A stretch of 44,752 nucleotides of DNA, taken from the NCBI RefSeq assembly GCF_017995835.1, contig NZ_JAGOID010000014.1, positions 1 to 44,752 on the forward strand. Direction: 5' to 3'. The stretch comes from Amaricoccus sp. Its GTDB lineage: Bacteria > Pseudomonadota > Alphaproteobacteria > Rhodobacterales > Rhodobacteraceae. Shown in pieces: positions 1-7,867 of this stretch. Below the pieces are notes generated by a model. It did no database searches. It was given only the letters and a program-made list of their open reading frames with translations, and was not told the DNA's origin. The position numbers and the translations under genes are program-made. Positions within the stretch are counted from its first letter, which is position 1, and each line of letters starts with the position of its first letter.

Positions 1-1
1 G

Positions 2-808
2 CCCGAAGCTGCCGCCGCTGCGGCGGCCCGGCTGCGGCTCGTCGCGCTCGTCCACCATCCCCTCGGCGACGAAACCGGGCTGACGCCCGCGCAAGCCGCG
101 GCGCTCCTCGCCTCGGAGCGCGCGGCGCTGGCCAGCGCCGAGACGGTGATCTGCACCAGCCCCGCCACCGCCGCCCGGCTGGCCGCGGGGTTCGGCGTCG
201 GGCTCGAGCGCATCGTCGTCGCGCCGCCCGGCGTCGATCCGGCTCCGCGCAGCCGGGGAGCGGGCGAGCCGCCGCTGATCCTGTCCGTCGGCTCGCTGAT
301 CCCGCGCAAGCGGCACGACGTGCTGGTCGATGCGCTCGCCCGGCTCGCCGACCGCCCCTGGCGCGCGCGCATCGTCGGATCGGCCGCGCTCGATCCCGCC
401 TGCGCCGCGGACCTCGCCGCCCGCGTCGAGGCGGCCGGCCTCGGCGATCGGATCGAACTCCTCGGCGTGGTCGCCGACACCCGCGCCCTGATGGCCGAGG
501 CGGACGTCTTCGCGCTGGCGTCGGAGTACGAGGGCTACGGCATGGCCTTCGCCGAGGCGATGAGCCAGGGCCTGCCCGTGGTGGCGTGCAACGCCGCCGC
601 CATCGCCGCGCTCGTTCCGGCCAACGCCGGCGGACTCGTGCCGCCCGGCGACCCGGAGGCCTTCGCCGCGGTGCTTTCCCTTCTTCTCGACGATCCCGCG
701 CGCCGCGCCGCCGCCGCCGAGGCGGCGTTCCGCGCCGGCCTCGGCCTGCCGCGCTGGGCCGACGCCGCGGCGATCGTCGCGGGCGCGCTCGCCGCTGGCC
801 GCCGCTGA
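2..808 (+). CDS. Glycosyltransferase family 4 (GT-B fold), 5' partial
   Basis: The frame is open from the first bases of the window, so the N-terminus lies outside it and about 268 residues are visible. The C-terminal Rossmann half of a GT-B enzyme is clear: VGSLIPRKRHDVLVDAL is the usual strand-turn-helix after the linker, and SEYEGYGMAFAEAM is the E-x7-E type nucleotide-sugar binding motif, followed by GLPVVA and GGLVPPGD. The early segment VHHPLGDETGL is typical of the acceptor-side domain. By family it transfers a sugar from a nucleotide sugar to an acceptor on the cytoplasmic side; donor and acceptor cannot be told from sequence. The stop overlaps the start of the methyltransferase that follows, so the two are probably co-transcribed. 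Family assignment is firm, substrate unknown. Confidence 0.9.
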   Translation, partial: PEAAAAAAARLRLVALVHHPLGDETGLTPAQAAALLASERAALASAETVICTSPATAARLAAGFGVGLERIVVAPPGVDPAPRSRGAGEPPLILSVGSLIPRKRHDVLVDALARLADRPWRARIVGSAALDPACAADLAARVEAAGLGDRIELLGVVADTRALMAEADVFALASEYEGYGMAFAEAMSQGLPVVACNAAAIAALVPANAGGLVPPGDPEAFAAVLSLLLDDPARRAAAAEAAFRAGLGLPRWADAAAIVAGALAAGRR

Positions 809-1598
809 TCCCCCGGGCTTCGACGCTGCCTGGCTCGACCTGCGCGAGCCGGCCGACCGCGCGGCGCGCGCCCCCGGTCTGCTCGCGGCGGCCGCCGCGC
901 ACCTCGGCGACGGACTCGGGCTCGACCTCGGCTGCGGAACCGGCGCGCTCGCCCGGGCCTTCCCGCCCGGACCGCGCTGGCGGCTCGCCGACCGCGACGC
1001 CGGCCTCCTCGCCCTCGCCGCCGCCCGCACGCCGGGCGCCGAGACCTGCCGCCTGGAGCTTGCCGACCTCGACGCCCTGCCGCTCGACGGCGTCCGCCTC
1101 GTCGTCGCTTCCGCGCTGTTCGACCTCGCCGCGGAGGACTGGATCGCCGGCCTCGCCGATCGGCTCGCCGCCCACGGCCTCGCCCTCTATGCGGCCCTGA
1201 CCTTCGACGGACGGCTCGCATTCGACCCGCCTATCGCCGGCGACGCCGCGGTCGCCGCGGCGTTCCGTCAGCACATGCGACGCGACAAGGGGCTCGGCGG
1301 ACCCGCCCTCGGTCCGCACGCGCCCGGCGCGCTCTGCGCCGCATTCCGCACCCGCGGCTACACGGTCCGCTGCGCCGACAGCCCGTGGCGCCTGCCGCCC
1401 GGGGCGCTCGTCTCGGCGCTCGTCGAGGGGATCGCCGGAGCCGCCGCCGAGGCCGGATTCGTCGACGCCCCGGCCTGGGGTCAGGCCCGCACCGCGACCG
1501 CCTCCGCCGCCGTCTCCGTCTTCGTCGGCCACGTCGACGTGCTGGCGCTGCCGCCCGCGAGCGCGCAGTCGAAGACGACGTCGGTCTCCAGCCCGTAG
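795..1598 (+). CDS. Class I SAM-dependent methyltransferase, apparent CTG start
   Basis: About 267 residues. LDLGCGTGALARAF is motif I for S-adenosylmethionine binding; the acidic ADRDAG after the next strand fits motif II, and LVVASALFDLA fits motif IV. The reading frame is convincing well upstream of its first ATG (1275), because motif I lies near base 940. Between base 663 and 1275 this frame has no ATG, GTG or TTG. The best start is a CTG at 795, which overlaps the stop of the glycosyltransferase as expected for a coupled gene. A sequencing error that hides a normal start is the alternative. The 3' end overlaps the opposing reductase gene by 118 bases. The substrate is unknown; the context suggests modification of the same conjugate made by the neighbours. 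Confidence 0.78.
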   Translation: MAAADPPGFDAAWLDLREPADRAARAPGLLAAAAAHLGDGLGLDLGCGTGALARAFPPGPRWRLADRDAGLLALAAARTPGAETCRLELADLDALPLDGVRLVVASALFDLAAEDWIAGLADRLAAHGLALYAALTFDGRLAFDPPIAGDAAVAAAFRQHMRRDKGLGGPALGPHAPGALCAAFRTRGYTVRCADSPWRLPPGALVSALVEGIAGAAAEAGFVDAPAWGQARTATASAAVSVFVGHVDVLALPPASAQSKTTSVSSP

Positions 1599-2359
1599 AC
1601 CCGGGTCTCCGGCCGCAGCGCGTCCGACAGGCGGGCGATCGGCGCGGTCCGGAGCCCCGACGGCCCCGACCCGATGATCAGCGGGGCGATGGCGACGTGA
1701 AGCCGCTCGAGCAACCCCGCCTCCAGAAAGCCGGCGAGGGTCCGGCCGCCGCCTTCGACCAGCACCCGCCCGAGCCCGCGCGCCGCCAATGTCGCGCGGA
1801 TCGCCGCCGGCGCGATCCAGCCCTCGCAGGCCGGCAGCGCCACCACTTCGACGCCGCGCGGCCGACGTGTGCTGCACGCCTGCACCACCAGCCGCCGCGC
1901 GCCGTCGTCGGCGAAGGCCGCCACGTCGTTCGGCATCCGCCCGCGCGGATCGACGATCACGCGCGCCGGGTTCGGCCCCTCGACCAGCCGCACCGTCAGC
2001 CGCGGGTCGTCCGCGAGGGCGGTGCACACCCCGACGATCACCGCATCGGCGAGCGCCCGGCAGCGGTGCAGGTGCGCCAGTCCCTGCTGGCCCGAGACCG
2101 CGGTCGCGTCGCCGGCGACCGTCGCCACCCGGCCGTCCAGCGACTGCCCGACCTGCCCGAACCAGAAGGGCGTCCGACCACCCGCGCCCGCGAGCGGCAG
2201 GTAGAGCTGCCACGCCGCCCGCTCCGCTGGGCTCCACCCCGGGTCCGGCGCCGGCGCGGCGCCGCCGCGCACGGCGAGGAGCGCGGCCCATACCGCCGCG
2301 CTCGCCTCGGCCTGCTGCGCGAAGCCTGTCCCGTTCGCTGGCGCGTGTTCCGTCGTCAT
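1481..2359 (-). CDS. RibD C-terminal-type reductase, stand-alone
   Basis: 292 residues of the RibD_C/dihydrofolate-reductase-like fold that reduces pyrimidine or pterin intermediates with NAD(P)H. Seen: GQSLDGRVAT near residues 71-80, the RALADAVIVGVCTALADDPRLTVR core at 101-124 region, LVEGGGRTLAGFL at 200-212, and the ending TDVVFDCAL. The cytidine-deaminase half of true RibD is missing; a 70-residue extension without a known domain precedes the reductase. The ATG overlaps the stop of the sulfatase-like gene by four bases (ATGA), so it is the last gene of the leftward operon. The setting, with glycosyl-, methyl- and phosphatidyl-transferases, argues against ordinary riboflavin synthesis. 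It may act on a pterin- or pyrimidine-like moiety; this is inference. Confidence 0.88.
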   Translation of the reverse strand: MTTEHAPANGTGFAQQAEASAAVWAALLAVRGGAAPAPDPGWSPAERAAWQLYLPLAGAGGRTPFWFGQVGQSLDGRVATVAGDATAVSGQQGLAHLHRCRALADAVIVGVCTALADDPRLTVRLVEGPNPARVIVDPRGRMPNDVAAFADDGARRLVVQACSTRRPRGVEVVALPACEGWIAPAAIRATLAARGLGRVLVEGGGRTLAGFLEAGLLERLHVAIAPLIIGSGPSGLRTAPIARLSDALRPETRVYGLETDVVFDCALAGGSASTSTWPTKTETAAEAVAVRA

Positions 2360-3972
2360 CTGTTTGAGACTAGCGTCGGGGCCGGCCCAGTAAAGGACGC
2401 AAGCAGCCGGTCGCGCAGATCGGCCATCGCCATCGGCGGGGCGCCGGGGTCCGGCGTCATTCCGGCGGCCCAGCCCCAGCCGGCCAGCCGATCGACGAGG
2501 TCCGGCGGGCCGATGACGTGGACCGGCACGTCCCGGCCCGCCCCGACCCCGGTGACGACGGGCGCCGGCTGATGGTCGCCGAGCACGACGACGAGCGGTC
2601 CGGTCGCCGCGCGTCGCTCGACGAAGCCCGTCACCGCGCGCAGGCTGTAGGCGATGGCGGCCGCATACTGGGCTCGCAGCCGGTCGCGGTCGCGCCAGAT
2701 CTCCTCCGGCGCCGGGCCCTCCGCCGCCTGCGCGGCGAAGACTGCGCCGTCGCCGAGCGTCTCCCAGGGCACGAGGCGGGGGAGCGGCGTCCAGGGCGCA
2801 TGCGACGACACCAGGGCCACTTCCGCAAGGACGGGGGGGCGCCCCGGCCGGTCGAGCTCGGCCCGTTCCAGCGCCGCGAGCGTGAACTGGTCCGGCATCG
2901 CCATCCACCCGAAGGCCGCGCCCCCATAGCCCAGATCCGCCGAGGCGAGCACCCGGTCGTAGCCGAACCACGCGCCCTCCGGCCAGGCGAGGGTGATCGC
3001 CGGCATCACCCCTACCGTTCGCCAGCCGGCCGCGGCGGCGAGGTGCAGCAGCGTCCGGCGCGGGCTCGACGTCAGCGCGCGATAGCGCGCCTCGCTGTCG
3101 ACGGTCAGCCCGGAGAGCGCGGTCGCATGGGCGAGCCAGCTTTGGCCGCCGACGATCGGGCTCGCGACGTAGCCCGAGCGCGCCGCGAGCCCGCGCGCCG
3201 CCAGCATGTCCGCCGTCTCGCGCAGGGCGGGCGGAACCGCCGCCGCCGCTTCCGGCATCTCCAGCGCGACGCGCCCGTAGGATTCGACGAAGATCACGAA
3301 CACGTCGCGTCCCGCGAGCGCGCCGAGCGCCGTCCCCGGAGTGGCAGCCGCCGGGTCGGTCGCGGCAGCGGCGCGGAACTCGGCGAGGTCGCGCCGTGCT
3401 TGCAGCGCGTCGGCGACATGCTCCTTGGCAAGGCGGGTGGTGAAGGCCGCCCCCGGCGGATCGAACGGCCGCAATGCGTCGGCTGCGACGAGCGCCAGCG
3501 CGACCGCCGCCGCCGCCGCCGCCGGCAGGCGCAGCCGCTGCGGAACCTCCAGCCGGGCGAGCGGTCCCGTGGCGCGCCAGAGCCCGGCGGCGACGGCCGC
3601 CGCCACGAGAACGACCCCGGCGACGAGCGCGACCGTCGCCGGAAGTCCCAGCGCCCCGCGCGCCAGCCGCACGCCGGCGACCACGAGCGGCCGGTCGAAG
3701 GCCAGGTTCGAGGCGCGGCCGAAGGCGAGATGCGCGGCGAGGTCGGCGGCCTTGACCACGACCATCGCCGTCAGCGTCCCGGCCGCCGCCGCCCGCAGGA
3801 TCCGGGCGCCCGCGCCCCGGGCCAGCGCGAAGGCGAGCACGAGCGCCGGCAGCTCCAGCGGAACGACCGCGAGCGCCCCCCAGGTCGCCGCCCCCGGATG
3901 GTTCGGCATGGCGAGCGCCAGGTAGAGCGCGCCCGCGCCCGCGAGGGCGGCGATCAGGCTACGCCCGCGCAT
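2356..3972 (-). CDS. Membrane-anchored sulfatase/phosphoethanolamine-transferase-like protein
   Basis: 538 residues. The first 165 residues hold about five hydrophobic segments, as in LtaS or EptA-like enzymes. The rest is an alkaline-phosphatase-superfamily domain facing the periplasm. Visible landmarks are VFVIFVESYGR near 224-234, where the ES pair would supply a metal ligand and the nucleophile, GGQSWLAHATALSG, and VVLGDHQPAPV, whose D-H pair is the expected metal site. Such enzymes move or remove a phospho-head group on a lipid or glycan. Its start overlaps the end of the FkbM gene by 14 bases. With a CDP-alcohol phosphatidyltransferase in the same operon, a role in head-group transfer to a surface lipid or glycan is plausible but unproven. 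Confidence 0.85.
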   Translation of the reverse strand: MRGRSLIAALAGAGALYLALAMPNHPGAATWGALAVVPLELPALVLAFALARGAGARILRAAAAGTLTAMVVVKAADLAAHLAFGRASNLAFDRPLVVAGVRLARGALGLPATVALVAGVVLVAAAVAAGLWRATGPLARLEVPQRLRLPAAAAAAVALALVAADALRPFDPPGAAFTTRLAKEHVADALQARRDLAEFRAAAATDPAAATPGTALGALAGRDVFVIFVESYGRVALEMPEAAAAVPPALRETADMLAARGLAARSGYVASPIVGGQSWLAHATALSGLTVDSEARYRALTSSPRRTLLHLAAAAGWRTVGVMPAITLAWPEGAWFGYDRVLASADLGYGGAAFGWMAMPDQFTLAALERAELDRPGRPPVLAEVALVSSHAPWTPLPRLVPWETLGDGAVFAAQAAEGPAPEEIWRDRDRLRAQYAAAIAYSLRAVTGFVERRAATGPLVVVLGDHQPAPVVTGVGAGRDVPVHVIGPPDLVDRLAGWGWAAGMTPDPGAPPMAMADLRDRLLASFTGPAPTLVSNR

Positions 3973-4690
3973 AGACGTCCCCCGAGCGCCCGTCGCGCGC
4001 GGCGGCCACGAGTGCTGCGCGGAACGCCGCGGCGGCGAGCCAGCGGGGCAGGGCGAAGGCCAGCCGCTCGCCCTGCATGAGGTTGTAGCGTCGCGGCGCC
4101 AGCGCCTCGAGCCGGTCGATGCAGGCGAAGGCGAGGTCGAGCGCCGCCGGCAGGTACTCGAACGAGATCCAGTCCACCGGCGCCGACAGCCCGGCCAGAA
4201 CCTCCGCCTCGTAGCCCTCGACGTCGATCTTGATCAGGCGCGGCAGCCCGTGCGTGGCGATCAGGCTGTCGAGCGTGACCACCGGCGCCGTCTCCTCGGC
4301 GTCCCAGGCGACATGGGCGAATCCCGCCGCGCCGCCCATGCGCTCGGCGAAGCCGGGGGCGACGGAGGCAAGCGTCGGGTGCAGCCGCGAGACGCGCAGC
4401 GTCGCCTCGCCCGCCGCCGGGCCGGCGGCGGCGCGCAGGAGCGTGACCCCCTCCGGCAGGTCGCGGGCGAGGAAGGCGTGGAAGGCTGCCTGCGGCTCCA
4501 GCGCGACGACCCGCGCCCCGGCGCGCGCCAGCGCGTGGCTGCGGTTGCCGACATGGGCCCCGATGTCGAAGGCGAGGTCGCCGGGGCCGACCATCGCCCC
4601 GTAGAACCGCGCCAGCGCCCGTATGCGCCACGGCCGCCCGCGATAGATCGCGAGCGAGCGCGCCATGCCCGCGAGGCCGCGCAGGCTCAC
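3959..4690 (-). CDS. FkbM family methyltransferase
   Basis: 243 residues if translation begins at the GTG at 4690, which overlaps the TGA of the preceding gene as GTGA; an ATG at 4666 would give 235 residues. I prefer the GTG because of the coupling and because homologues usually begin with a similar basic-hydrophobic leader. FDIGAHVGNRSHALARAGA is the SAM-binding loop followed by VVALEP; IKIDVEGYEAEVLAGL is the diagnostic FkbM block. FkbM enzymes methylate oxygen atoms of sugars, polyketides or similar small molecules. Located between a phosphatidyltransferase and a sulfatase-like protein, it probably modifies the same product. Exact substrate unknown. Confidence 0.9.
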   Translation of the reverse strand: MSLRGLAGMARSLAIYRGRPWRIRALARFYGAMVGPGDLAFDIGAHVGNRSHALARAGARVVALEPQAAFHAFLARDLPEGVTLLRAAAGPAAGEATLRVSRLHPTLASVAPGFAERMGGAAGFAHVAWDAEETAPVVTLDSLIATHGLPRLIKIDVEGYEAEVLAGLSAPVDWISFEYLPAALDLAFACIDRLEALAPRRYNLMQGERLAFALPRWLAAAAFRAALVAAARDGRSGDVYARA

Positions 4691-5400
4691 CGCCCCGCCC
4701 GGAGCAGGAACCGCACGTCGACGGCGAACGACCAGCTCAGCGCCGCCAGCGCCGCCGCGGCGATCGCGCCCGACAGCGGCGGCGCGACCGGAGGTGCGAG
4801 CAGGAGCGACAACGCCGCGATCTGCGCCACGCAGACCGCCTTGCGCCGGAACGACGGCGGCAGCGGCGCGGCGAGGCGCGGCGCGATCGCGCCGGCCAGC
4901 ACGAAGACGTAGCGCATCGCCCCGAGGGCGAGCACCCAGACCCCGGCCTTGCCGAGCGCCAGCGCCAGCGCGGCGAGCACGAGAATGGTCAGCGCGTCCG
5001 TCTCCATGTCGAACCGGGCGCCGAAGGGCGTGTTCGTTCCCTGCCGGCGCGCCGCCCAGCCGTCGACCCCGTCGAGCGCGAGCAGCGCCCCCGCCGCCGA
5101 AGCGGCATACCACCCGCCCGCCCCGGACAGGGTCCCCGGCGCCGCGACGAACCCCGCCAGCACCGCGGCGCCGGCAAGCCGCGCCAGCGTCAGCGCGTTC
5201 CCCAGCCCGAATCGCGGCAGCGCGTGGCGCGCCGCGGTGAGGATCACGACCCCGGCGCAGGCGGCATAGACGGCGACGGCGAGCGCCGCGCCGGCCGGCG
5301 GCAGCAGCGCGGCGGCGACGCCGCCCGCCACGACGCCGAGCCCCAGCGCCCCCGGCGCGACCGAAGCGCGGGTGGCAGTTGTCGCGAGGGTCATCGTCAC
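4687..5400 (-). CDS. CDP-alcohol phosphatidyltransferase family protein
   Basis: 237 residues, integral membrane protein with about six hydrophobic segments. The family signature D-x2-D-G-x2-A-R-x8-G-x3-D-x3-D is present without deviation: D110, D113, G114, A117, R118, G127, D131 and D135 can all be read. These residues bind the CDP-alcohol and the two metal ions. The family moves a phosphatidyl or phospho-alcohol group from a CDP-activated donor onto an alcohol at the membrane. The acceptor cannot be decided; the sequence does not look like the housekeeping PgsA or PssA. First gene of the leftward operon that continues through FkbM, sulfatase-like and RibD-like genes. An alternative ATG two codons later (5394) is equally good. 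Confidence 0.88.
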   Translation of the reverse strand: MTMTLATTATRASVAPGALGLGVVAGGVAAALLPPAGAALAVAVYAACAGVVILTAARHALPRFGLGNALTLARLAGAAVLAGFVAAPGTLSGAGGWYAASAAGALLALDGVDGWAARRQGTNTPFGARFDMETDALTILVLAALALALGKAGVWVLALGAMRYVFVLAGAIAPRLAAPLPPSFRRKAVCVAQIAALSLLLAPPVAPPLSGAIAAAALAALSWSFAVDVRFLLRAGR

Positions 5401-5468
5401 CGACGGCTTCCCCTTCGGCGGAAAATCGCTACGTTTCGCGCCGGGGGCTCCGGTCGGGGAACGAGGCC

Positions 5469-5999
5469 ATGGGGTACGGCGTTGTCGCGCGCATCTTCCA
5501 CTGGGGAACCGTCCTGATGATCGTCGTGATGATCCCTGTCGGCCTGATCATGACACAAGAGATACCACGCTCCATCCAGGACCCGCTCTTCATACTTCAC
5601 AAGGGGCTCGGGGTCGTGGTGCTCGTGGTCGTGGTCCTGCGGATCGCCTGGCGCCTCGCCAATCCGCCGCCGCCGCTGCCGGCCTCGATCCCGGCCCTGC
5701 AACGGCGCGTTGCACGGGCGACCCATCTCGGCCTCTACGCGCTCCTCCTCGCCATGCCGGTCAGCGGCTATGTCCGCGTCATTGCGGGGGGCTTTCCGAT
5801 CGAGCTTCTGAACGCCCTCGGCGTCCCGCCGCTCCTCGGCAAGAACGAGCCGCTGGCCGCTGCGGCGTCGACGTTCCATTTCGGCGGCGCGCTCGCGTTG
5901 ATGGCCCTGATCCTGCTTCATGTTGCAGGTGCGTCCTATCACGGACTCGTGCGTCGGGATGGCGTGGCGAGCCGAATGTGGCCGCCATTTTCGACCTGA
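5469..5999 (+). CDS. Cytochrome b561 family protein
   Basis: 176 residues with four transmembrane helices. Histidines suited to ligate two b-type haems stand in the helices: H11 in RIFHWGT, H44 in ILHKGLG, H86 in THLGLYA and H151 in LLHVAGASYH, the usual bacterial b561 pattern. The family moves electrons in the inner membrane between quinol and a partner, and some members quench superoxide. The ATG at 5469 is chosen because it sits just before the first helix and behind GGGGAACGAGG; longer in-frame starts add a non-hydrophobic, low-quality leader. It is divergent from the phosphatidyltransferase gene with 68 bases between them. The gene stands alone and ends in a hairpin. Confidence 0.92.
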   Translation: MGYGVVARIFHWGTVLMIVVMIPVGLIMTQEIPRSIQDPLFILHKGLGVVVLVVVVLRIAWRLANPPPPLPASIPALQRRVARATHLGLYALLLAMPVSGYVRVIAGGFPIELLNALGVPPLLGKNEPLAAAASTFHFGGALALMALILLHVAGASYHGLVRRDGVASRMWPPFST

Positions 6000-6024
6000 A
6001 TTCAGCCTGCTGCGTCGGCTGAAT
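6000..6024 (+). terminator. Hairpin after cytochrome b561
   Basis: Immediately after the stop codon an 8-bp perfect stem (ATTCAGCC with GGCTGAAT) encloses a 9-base loop. A run of T occurs only some 15 bases further on, so this is a weak or factor-assisted terminator rather than a textbook one. Confidence 0.5.
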
Positions 6025-6139
6025 GTCGCCTATCGGGGTTTTGCAGGTGCGAGATGACCTTTAATTCACGCACGCGGCGCCCTACAATGTGGATGCGCGC
6101 GACCAGGCGTTGGCGCGGGCTTGATCAGCTGGCACAAAG

Positions 6140-7867
6140 ATGAATCTCCGGACTCCGTCGTCGCTTCTCGCTTCCGCTCTCACGCCGGCGCTCGCGCCGC
6201 TTTCCATGCCGGTCCGACCGGTCGACGGGCCGGTGGAAACCCGCGCCCTGCCGCGGCCGCCGGGGGTGGCCATGCGGCGGCTGATCGTCGCGATGCTCGC
6301 GGCGAGCGTGGTCGGCCTGCTCGCCTGGGCCATGATCCGCGGCCTCCTCGGGGACGGGCTCCAGTTCGGTGACGCGCTGATCTTCGGCCTCTACCTGCCC
6401 AACGTGGCGCTGAATGCTTTCGCGGCCGCGACCGCGCTCGCCGGGCTGTTCTGGGTGCGCCGCCGCCGCCGCGCCGACCCGCCCGCCGAGTGGCGCCCCG
6501 CGAAGCGCACCGCGATCCTCATCCCCTCGCGCAACGAGGACATCGCCGGCCTCGGCCAGCGCATTCGCGCGCTGATGGCCGACCTCGGCGACCGCGGACT
6601 CGCCGCCCATGTCGACCTTTTCCTGCTCTCCGATTCGGACGATCCCCGCGCCATCGCAGGCGAGGAGCGGCTGGCGATCGAGCTTGCCTGCGGCGGCCGG
6701 CCGCGGCTCTACTACCGCCGCCGCCTCGGCAACGAGGGCCGCAAGGTCGGCAACCTGTCGAACTGGCTGCGCCAGTGGGGCGGCCACTACGCCTACATGC
6801 TGACCCTCGACGCCGACAGCGTCATGTCCGCCCGCCGCATCGCCTCGATGATCCGGCGCATGGAGACCCGGCCGCGCCTCGGCCTGATCCAGAGCGGCAT
6901 CCGCCTCTCGGGGGGCTCCTCGCGCTTCGCCCGCCTCCAGCAGCGCGCCGGGCGGCTCTACGGCCCGCCGTTCATCGCCGGGCTCGCCGGCTGGTCGGGG
7001 TCCGAGGGCAACTATTACGGCCACAACGCGCTGATCCGCGTCGCCGCCTTCTCGGGCGCGGCCGGCCTGCCGCGCCTGCCCGGCGCCGCGCCGTTCGGCG
7101 GCGACATCCTCAGCCACGACTTCGTCGAGGCGGCCTGGATGCGGCGCGCCGGCTGGGCCGTCGAGGTCGACCCCGATTCGGTCGGCAGCGCCGAGGGCGG
7201 CCCCGAGACCCTGATCGCCTACCACAAGCGCGATCGCCGCTGGGCCCAGGGCAACCTGCAACACCTGCGGCTCCTGCGCGCCCGCGGCCTGCACCCGGTC
7301 AGCCGCCTGCATCTGCTGCTCGGCATCGCCGGCTACCTCGCCGCGCCGCTCTGGCTCGGGCTGGTCGTGGTCGCGATCCTTGCCCACCAGGTCGACGGCA
7401 TGCTGTGGCCGACCCTCGGCGCCATCGCGCTGATCCTCGTGCAGAAGGCCGCCGGCGTCATCGACCGCCTGCTCCGCCGGCGCGGAGCCTGGGCGCGCCG
7501 CATCGTCCTCGGCGCCGCCGTGCGGGAGCTCGCGCTCTCGACGCTGCTGGCGCCGCTGGTCATGCTGCGCCAGACAGTCTCGGTCGCGTCGATCTTCGCC
7601 GGCCAGGACTGCGGCTGGAAGCCGCCGGCCGGCGCGAAGAAGGCGGGCGACATGCCGTGGCTGGAGCCCGCCGCCGGCGCCGCCCTGATCGCGGCGGTCC
7701 TGCCCGGCCTCGCCACGCCTTGGCACGTGCTGCTGGTCGCGCCGATCGCGGCGCCGCTCCTCGCCGCGCCGCTGATCACGGCCTGGCTCGACGCCCGGCC
7801 CGGCACGCGCTTCGCGCTGCCGCTGCCGGCGTTGCAGCTTCCGGGCCGCTACGCGCTCCAGCGGTAG
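6140..7867 (+). CDS. opgH: Osmoregulated periplasmic glucan glucosyltransferase OpgH (MdoH)
   Basis: 575 residues, a family GT2 membrane enzyme that polymerises glucose from UDP-glucose and passes the chain toward the periplasm. Transmembrane segments lie near 45-65 and 75-105. The cytoplasmic catalytic domain follows: TAILIPSRNED near 124-134, the DAD metal motif at 224-226, SHDFVEAAWMRRAGW at 325-339, and the QxxRW-type block RRWAQGNLQ at 366-374. The remaining C-terminal helices form the channel. Much shorter than the E. coli protein (847 residues) but close to the compact version of other Rhodobacterales. Its 3' end overlaps that of opgG, which comes from the other strand, by 19 bases; most species carry the two in one operon. 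Confidence 0.95.
   Translation: MNLRTPSSLLASALTPALAPLSMPVRPVDGPVETRALPRPPGVAMRRLIVAMLAASVVGLLAWAMIRGLLGDGLQFGDALIFGLYLPNVALNAFAAATALAGLFWVRRRRRADPPAEWRPAKRTAILIPSRNEDIAGLGQRIRALMADLGDRGLAAHVDLFLLSDSDDPRAIAGEERLAIELACGGRPRLYYRRRLGNEGRKVGNLSNWLRQWGGHYAYMLTLDADSVMSARRIASMIRRMETRPRLGLIQSGIRLSGGSSRFARLQQRAGRLYGPPFIAGLAGWSGSEGNYYGHNALIRVAAFSGAAGLPRLPGAAPFGGDILSHDFVEAAWMRRAGWAVEVDPDSVGSAEGGPETLIAYHKRDRRWAQGNLQHLRLLRARGLHPVSRLHLLLGIAGYLAAPLWLGLVVVAILAHQVDGMLWPTLGAIALILVQKAAGVIDRLLRRRGAWARRIVLGAAVRELALSTLLAPLVMLRQTVSVASIFAGQDCGWKPPAGAKKAGDMPWLEPAAGAALIAAVLPGLATPWHVLLVAPIAAPLLAAPLITAWLDARPGTRFALPLPALQLPGRYALQR

Noticed and set aside
2518-4080. Long plus-strand open frame of 520 codons opposite the sulfatase-like gene
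   Set aside because: Composition is Arg/Gly/Ala-rich with no domain; the opposite strand carries a clear enzyme. High GC leaves antisense frames open.
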